From assembly GCF_028583425.1 (NCBI RefSeq), contig NC_072796.1:126143464-126207463 (forward strand): DNA of 64,000 nt, read 5' to 3'. The position numbers and the translations under genes were made by a program. Below, piece after piece: positions 57,513 to 64,000 of the stretch; position 1 is the stretch's first letter, and each line of letters opens with the position of its first letter. Source of the stretch: Eublepharis macularius (lineage: Eukaryota > Chordata > Lepidosauria > Squamata > Eublepharidae). A model generated the notes under the pieces. The model had not been told where the DNA came from. It searched no databases and saw only the letters and a list, made by a program, of their open reading frames with translations.

Positions 57513-58369
57513 CTTTCCTTCCACTTATAATACTGGGAAGGTGCCTACAGAAGGAAAGAGCAGCTCAACAGCTTCATCCACACACTGTTGGATACGACAG
57601 CAGCGATTCACCTTCTGAATTGTCTTGTCCATACAAGGTAATCCACTCGCAAATGATTTCTGTAGTACAACTGCACAATATCCAGCCATGTAGGGATGCA
57701 GCCTCTCTTTCCAAAAGCGATTTTCAAAATCCAGGCATCTTCTCCTCTCTAGACCCACTCCGATATCAAGGGCAATCTTCCATCTGTTTCAGCTGTGCTT
57801 TGCTCTCCTTCCAAAAAACTGAGTTTTGTTTTGTTTTTAAAGCGTTATAGATAACATTTTGCAGCTGGGCTGGCAGAATCCCAGCTACCTGGTTTCTAAT
57901 TATCTAATGCCAAGAACCCAACAATTAAAGTTGGCTTCTTATAACCTATGACTTGCCAAGCTAGATACAGGGAGCCAAAAGCTCCATAAAATTTCCTAAA
58001 TTTTGCTAGTACCTAGATGGCTGCAACGCACTACCAACAGAAAGAATTCAGCTTGATGGATCATTAGGTGTAGAAGCCTGAATTAAAATTAGTTTCTCAG
58101 CTCTTGAGAGAGGTGGATCCTTGTGTTTTTTATTCAGGCTCTTAAGAACTGGAAGTATTTTTCTGCAGTCCAAGTTTATGGATTTAAATTTGCAAGCCAT
58201 TTCAGAGGTTTTGCTACTTGTTCATCACTGGAAACTCACACTGGAAAAGCACTCAGAGCCATACAGCTATACCCTTACAGCTATAAATAAATACAACACA
58301 TTTTTTAATAACTAAGACTGCAATTTTCAAATTAGTAACAAACTAAATCTTTAATAAATCTCAGCATTG

Positions 58370-58545
58370 CTTCCAGTGTCCCAACTGTTATATGCACATT
58401 ATCTGGTAGTGATTCTTACAAAAAGCCCTGTAAGGTAGGCTAGTGCCATCATCTCCACTTTGTTGACGGGAGGCTGATACAGAGAGAGTACCTTGCCTAA
58501 GGCCACGAAGTTTGTTGGCAAGCTTGAGATTTTAACTGGGGGCCT
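58370..58545 (-). mobile_element. MIR-like SINE fragment
   Basis: The + strand reads CCCTGTAAGGTAGGCTAGTG, TCATCTCCACTTTGTTGACG and TACCTTGCCTAAGGCCACGA, in the order seen in the conserved core and tail of MIR-type SINEs. Very diverged, as expected for an old copy. Confidence 0.45.
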
Positions 58546-59185
58546 CACTTCATTCTGCAAGCCACTATATATATCTGCTGTACCTGTTCTATCAGTGGGA
58601 ATGCCATTACTTTGTAAGAGCCAAGAATTCAGGCTACATGTTTATTTTCTAAGACTAATTTGCTTGCAATGTGCTACTGAGACATGAAATGAAAATTAAA
58701 ATATTTTTTTCCCGTCTTCTGCCAACGGGTAGTAACAGTTACATTACAACGCCTCCAATATTTCAAAAAGGTTCCCAGATGGAGATATTGTCGATATACA
58801 AATGTAATGCAATTTTACTCATCTGAGAATACAGCAGTCTCAACTTTTCCAGCACCACACCCCATCTTTAATCCCCAGGTACCAGCAGGACCCAAGAGAG
58901 ATACAATGCGTGTGATATCTGTCATGTGACAGGGAAAGGAAGAGCCGGAGCCTGGGAAGCTGCCTGTGCCAAAAAGGAACCTTCTCCGCCGCTGAATGAT
59001 AATGCCTTGCTGGCCTGCTGCTCCTCTCAGGGTACATGCAAAGACAGGCCTGGCTCTCCTGGCAACAGGTCCTTTGCAAAAAGGTCCCTTCACATACACA
59101 CACAACGGCAGCCGTAGTGAGGCATACAACCCAGAAGTTGAAGCTCCGAGATCCACCAGATGGTCTTTTAAAATGGACTGAAGAC

Positions 59186-59529
59186 TAGAGATGGGCACAA
59201 ACCGGGAAAATGGTGGCTTGTGGTTCGTGGTTCATTGCGTTTCACGAACCACAAAATTGCCCTGTTCGTGAACCGGTTTGTTTGGTTCATGGATACGTCA
59301 CTTCTGGGGCAGCAGAAGGTCTGCAGAAAGCCTATCCCACCTCCATTGCCTGGGAAACTGATTGATTGGCACCAGGGCTATCTGCAGTGATGAGCTGAAA
59401 AACAAACTGGCCTAAAAACTGTCATGGTTCATCAGAAATGCCTTCGGGCGAACTGTTGGTTAGCGAAAGAAAAAAAGGGCCCAATTCGTGACGAACTTTG
59501 GTTTGTATTTCGGTTCGTGCCCACCTCTA
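59186..59529. mobile_element. hAT-like element, TAGAGATGGGCA family (344 bp)
   Basis: Ends TAGAGATGGGCACAAACC and GGTTCGTGCCCACCTCTA with the exact 8-bp duplication CTGAAGAC (59178-59185 and 59530-59537). The inside is full of GTTCGTG/CACGAAC words. It shares ends with 39952-40631 but not its inside. Confidence 0.8.
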
Positions 59530-59655
59530 CTGAAGACCACTATGCTAATAAGCTGGTATCTAAATCTGCTTAGATGTTCTTCAAGTTGTTGACAACACCA
59601 AACACTAAGTCCAAACAGAGAAAACATTACCCACCATCTCAAGACTACTTTTCCC

Positions 59656-60663
59656 AGGCATATTAGACAAGTTAGAAATAGAGGAAAAACTTCAACACAA
59701 ATTACAATGGTTTACATACCTCCAATCAGCCCACATGATGAACCACATTAAGGTAGCACAAATCTTTAACACCCCTCTGACAGACTTTGAGATTATTTTA
59801 AATCAAAAAACCTTGACTCAAAAGGGGCTAATATCTAAATTTTATAATTTGCTCTTAAGCACACTTGAATCCAAACCTCTGAAGTACCAACAAAATTGGC
59901 AGCTCGACTGTAACTCAGATATTTCTGTAGCACAAGGGAAAGCAAATTTGGACTTTCAATCTACTACAATCTAATATTATTTCTGCTAAAGTCCAGTCTT
60001 ATAAAATTCTGCATCGATGTTACCTAACCCCCCCAAAACTCTCTTTAATCTATCCAAAGCATTCTCTGCTCTGCTGGAAAGGGTGTGGCGAAGTAGGCAC
60101 GTTCGCACATTGCTGGTGGGCTTGCCCATACGTTGAGAAATATTGGAAAGAAATTTTAACAAACATACAAGATATCACTGGATATTCTATCCCATTTGAT
60201 CCAAAACTAATTTTTTGGAACCATTAGGAATCTGTAGATGTTCCTGAAATAAGGAAAGAGTTAATTTGTAACTTTTTCATGGCTGCCAAGTCTCTATTAG
60301 CATCCGACTGGAATTCATCTAAAATACCCTCTATTGAGAATTGGTTAATTAAGCTATGGGATTTTTTTATCCAAGAAAGAATTGCGGACCTTACTAGTCA
60401 ATCACAACCCCGTTCAAAAAAAATCTAACTTCGTAACTAAATCGTTTCCGTTTTTTGAATTTCTAATGATCAATGATATACATCCTCCTAAACATTTATC
60501 TTTTTTTTGGTTGCCCTAAGTTAATGTTCAGACATTGTTCTAATATCTGAGAATTATATGTATTATGTTTGTTTGTTGATTTGTTTTACATTGTTTGAAA
60601 GTTGAAATGTTAACTGTTATTCAATTATATAAACTAAATTTAAAAAATTAATAAAAAGAAGAA
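59656..60663 (+). pseudogene. 5'-truncated L1 retrotransposon (ORF2 C-terminal remnant)
   Basis: The 1-kb copy has a 15-bp duplication (AAGACTACTTTTCCC at 59641-59655; one mismatch at 60664-60678) and an A-rich tail (AAAAAATTAATAAAAAG). Its first frame reads LQWFTYLQSAHMMNHIKVAQ and KGLISKFYNLLLSTLESKPL, as in the region after the L1 reverse transcriptase; later GTFAHCWWACPYVEKYWKE-like sequence matches the ORF2 C-terminal cysteine region. Stops and frameshifts break it. Confidence 0.75.
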
Positions 60664-60716
60664 AAGACTATTTTTCCCCACTTTGTCTACCCCTCTTGAT
60701 TCCTGTTGTTTACTAA

Positions 60717-60834
60717 GGGCCAAGCTACACATGACAAATGACACTTGAACGGCAAGTGGATTGAGTGGAGGGCAAGTGAACAGGGAGAAATACACTTGCC
60801 GTTCAAGTGTCATTCGTCATGTGTAGCTTGGCCC
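60717..60834. mobile_element. Short Harbinger-like palindromic element
   Basis: Arms of 42 bp starting GGGCCAAGCTACACATGAC match their complement with a single CG-to-CA difference. TAA flanks both sides (60714-60716 and 60835-60837). Likely a young copy. Confidence 0.7.
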
Positions 60835-61497
60835 TAAGAGTAGCTCAGAATTCACACTGTTTGGGGTTCATTCGTTTATTAAAAACATATACTTAGCCTT
60901 TCCAAGGGTTGCTCATGTTAACTAACACTGAGGGTTAGCAATAAAAACCCACAGTTCAGGACATATCCCATTTCTCTCTTCCACCTTACCATGTCCTGTG
61001 TCACTTATTGCCTCCCCCCTCGCCGAAGAAAACAGGGTTAGCGCAACAGATGGATAGGATAAAGAACCAGATAATGTAGTATGCAAACATAAGGTAAATA
61101 TCATCTGAAGAGATGCAGACATGACAGAAAAAGGATTATGGTGGACACCAGCTGTTCTTCTCTCCCACTTACAATATTACTTGGACTCCCTGAAAATACT
61201 CCAAACATCTGACTTTTCTGTTTGTGAGAGGTCTAAACACAGGGACTGTGTTGAACCAATCTCATCCCTCATAAGTATAGGGTTTTATTTTTTCTCCTCT
61301 TCACATTTTTTTTCTTCTTTCAGAGGAAAATAATGTTTTTTTCTTTAAAATTACTTTTATACCATTTGTCCAGATCACCCATTTATGAAAAACAAATTAT
61401 AGTAAGTCTAACACTTTAAAATAAGGAAACTGTGGTTAAAGTAAATTTGGTCTGTTCACATTTAGAAAAGTTTATACATACATAGGTGACAGGTTTC

Positions 61498-61580
61498 TTA
61501 CTAATCTCATACTGTGTAATCCACCTTGAATCTCAGTGAGAAAGGCGGACTATAAATGACATAAATAAAAATAAATTAAT
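61498..61580 (+). mobile_element. LINE 3' tail fragment
   Basis: CTCATACTGTGTAATCCACC, TCTCAGTGAGAAAGGCGGAC and ATAAATGACATAAATAA match the tails at 2390 and 34318. Confidence 0.6.
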
Positions 61581-62404
61581 GTACTTCATTTATGCACTGC
61601 CTTTCTCCCCAGTGGGTACACAAATTAGCTTACATCAGTCTTCTCTCCTCCATTTAATCTGCTCAACAACTCTGGAAGGTAGGTTAGGCTGAAATTTTTT
61701 GATTAGCCCAAGGTCACCCAGCTTTGTGTAAAGGATCGAGCACAAGGCTTTTGTTCCAATCTCTCCAAAGGCACACTACACCTTGCTGGATGACTTTTCA
61801 CTATTCCTTCACTCTCAACCTACCTCTTAGGGGCGTTGTGGGGATAATATGGTATACAGGTATGCTGCTCTGCGATCCTTAGGAGCGAGGGAAAGCAACT
61901 TAAAAACAAAATTGTTACCTGCCTGAGCTAGGAAGGAATTGGGGCCACAATTTTGGCTTAATGTGCAGCATCCACCTGGGAAGATGTTGCCATGCCAACA
62001 AACAAACTGGTAGGGGGAAGCAAACTGAACCTCAGTGGGGCCGCCAAAGCAAAGATAGTGGCAAATCCAAGCTTACTTGCTTCTGTGTAACATAGCAAAG
62101 AGTATACAGCTGCACCCTGAAGTGCAGACGGTAGCTTGAATTATGTTTTTACCTCAGTTCCGAGCCAAAATCATCTCCCACAGCAGCTCGTGAGATTTAA
62201 TAAGCCAATACAAATAAGTGAAACAGAAATGTGTTTTGGGGGGGGAAACGTTCTCAGCTGAGAAGGATCCAGGTAATATGAAGATGGAATCAGATTGCTT
62301 CTGGTCTTATCTTTAATGGTCTTCTTGAGGGAAGCTGGAAGCTAGCGGAAAGGGTGGGGTCTTTAGAGAAGGTGACTGGCTCAAAGTGATTATCATAATT
62401 CAGC

Positions 62405-62635
62405 TATGGCAACCAACCTCTAGTTGGGGCCTGGAGATATCCCAGAATTACAAGTGATCTCTGGGATACAGAGATCAGTTCCCCCTCAAGAAAATGGCTG
62501 ATTTGGAGGGTAGACTCTACATTTATACTCCACTGAGTTCCCTCTCCTCTCCAAATCCCACCCTCCTCAGACTCTCCCCCCCCCCCGCCCAAATCTCCAG
62601 GAATTCCCCAACCCAACCCAGAACTGGCAACCCTA
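62405..62635. mobile_element. hAT-like element, TAGGGTTGCC family, older copy
   Basis: The body (ACCTCTAGTTGGGGCCTGG, GAGATCAGTTCCCCCTC, GAAAATGGCTGATTTGGAGG) and the right end GGCAACCCTAA match the family. The left end is altered. The next copy is inserted at its right end. Confidence 0.65.
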
Positions 62636-62636
62636 A

Positions 62637-62843
62637 TAGGGTTGCCAGCTTCTAGGTGGTGGCTGGAGAGCTCCCACAATTATGATTGATCTTTAGGAGA
62701 TAGAAATCAATTCCCCTGGAGAAAACGGCTGCATTAGAGGGTGAACTCTATGGCATTATACACCACTGAGGCCCCTCCCCGAATCCCACCCACTCCAGGC
62801 TTCACCCCCAAATCAAATTCCCCACCTGGAGCTGGCAACCCTA
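62637..62843. mobile_element. hAT-like element, TAGGGTTGCC family, younger copy
   Basis: Ends TAGGGTTGCCAGC and GCTGGCAACCCTA with the exact 8-bp duplication AACCCTAA (62629-62636 and 62844-62851). The duplicated target is the terminal sequence of the older copy to the left, so it inserted into the end of its own relative. Confidence 0.75.
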
Positions 62844-63332
62844 AACCCTAAGTTCAGTGGGTTTCTCCAGTCCCAGTCAGACACTGTAACCAACACCACG
62901 CCAGCTCCCATGGGACCAGAGCTGAAAGCGTGCTCAGCTGCTTTGACCCTCCCTCAGATGGGCTCACTGAATAGCTTTCGCATGACTGAAATCTCAACAA
63001 TGCTGTGGATACATGGAAGAAACCTGTCAGGGAGTCTTTTTCCCCAAATCACCACAATCTATAATAATTGTTTTCCAAGGTTCTTTACCAACCGTGACTA
63101 ATGCGGATTAACCCACCTCCCCCAAAACCATGCACTAAAAGGGTGTGTGGGGGGTGCCTTTTCCTGATCCTCAGCCACCCCTTCTGTGAATACAACATAG
63201 TAATTAAAGGCCCTCAAGACAGGTCTGTTAGTAGCTAATCGTCACGTGGTGAAGAGGATTTGAATATGTGACACTGGGTGTTTAGTAAAACATAGTTTTC
63301 AGGCATCTGAGATCTTGGTGATGGAGTGAGCC

Positions 63333-63420
63333 TGGTTTAAGTGTCAGCTTAGGATTCTGGAGACTCGAATTCAAATCCCCACTTTGCCATGGAAGCTTGC
63401 TGGGTGACCTTGGACCAAGA
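63333..63420 (+). mobile_element. tRNA-derived SINE, 5' part
   Basis: GACTCGAATTCAAATCCCCA gives a B-box-like region and CTTTGCCATGGAAGCTTGCT with GGGTGACCTTGGACCA the following body; the 3' part is missing. About 63421-64000 shows nothing else recognisable. Confidence 0.6.
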
Positions 63421-64000
63421 GCTATTCCCCCATTACTTGTACTCGGGTATGATGAAGAATTCTGGAATCAACTGACAGCCATTTTTGTAAATTATCCCAT
63501 TATAAAAGCCATGATTAACCAAGCAAGCAGACACTTCTACTGCCACTCAAATACTCACCTCATCTCTTTTCAGCCAATCTCAACCACTCTTCCCTACTGC
63601 AATCTTGTCAGTCAATTGTAAACTGGCAAGCGGAAGTCTTAAAAGGAAATTAGAAGAGGTTCCTTTCCGTTCACATGCACAAGAGGATGTATAGTTAGTC
63701 CAATTTTCAGTCTATTCCAAGTAATCGCAACCACAAAAGCCAAATTTCAACTTTCTATACAGTAACCCATCATTTTGGGGTACAATCATGCTTCTCATTT
63801 CAAGGCAGAGATGTAGGAATGTCCCATATTCTCATTTTTCTGGTAATCACACCACTTTGGACTTGCTTTGTGCAGATTTCACATTCAGAAGTGCCATGCA
63901 AGTGAATTAACCATTTCAGAATTTACTTTAGAGAGCTGGTTCTCTCACAAATTGCCTGGCCGTTCGGCCTCACAGTAGGAATACTAAATACTGGACATTA

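Overview
This is a vertebrate nuclear window. It carries intron-split genes with GT-AG junctions, no bacterial-style operons, and a dense load of old and young interspersed repeats. The repeat types (tRNA-derived SINEs of the Sauria sort, a 5S-rRNA-derived SINE, CR1/L2-like LINE 3' ends, L1, many short hAT-like and Harbinger-like elements, a Penelope-like element) point to a squamate reptile, possibly a gecko. The species is an inference.

Layout. Positions 1 to about 4505 (+ strand) hold the last three coding exons of NDUFB9, an accessory subunit of mitochondrial complex I; its first exon lies left of the window. A gap of about 3 kb follows, holding a Penelope-like retroelement with inverted terminal repeats. 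From about 7570 to the right edge the - strand is MTSS1 (missing in metastasis), an I-BAR and WH2 protein of the actin/membrane system. Twelve coding exons can be read with matching phases, from the middle of the I-BAR domain (51177-51261) to the stop codon (10150), followed by a 3'UTR of about 2.5 kb. A thirteenth, 12-nt microexon is proposed at 39107-39118. The first I-BAR exons were not found and are probably right of the window, so 51262-64000 is read as intron. NDUFB9 and MTSS1 converge tail to tail, as I recall for their mammalian orthologues.

The rest is intron filled with mobile DNA: short Harbinger-like elements with 3-bp target duplications, hAT-like elements with 8-bp duplications, a solo LTR with a 5-bp duplication, 5'-truncated L1 copies, SINEs, and long microsatellites. 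The most interesting signal is a set of hammerhead-ribozyme-like motifs in Penelope-type repeats: two well-preserved kinds (both arms of 5287-6624, and 53354-53392) and one decayed palindromic kind (3779-3940). All have a tiny self-complementary stem III, which suggests dimer-type cleavage. No evidence was found for further protein genes; the remaining open frames look like chance or repeat frames.
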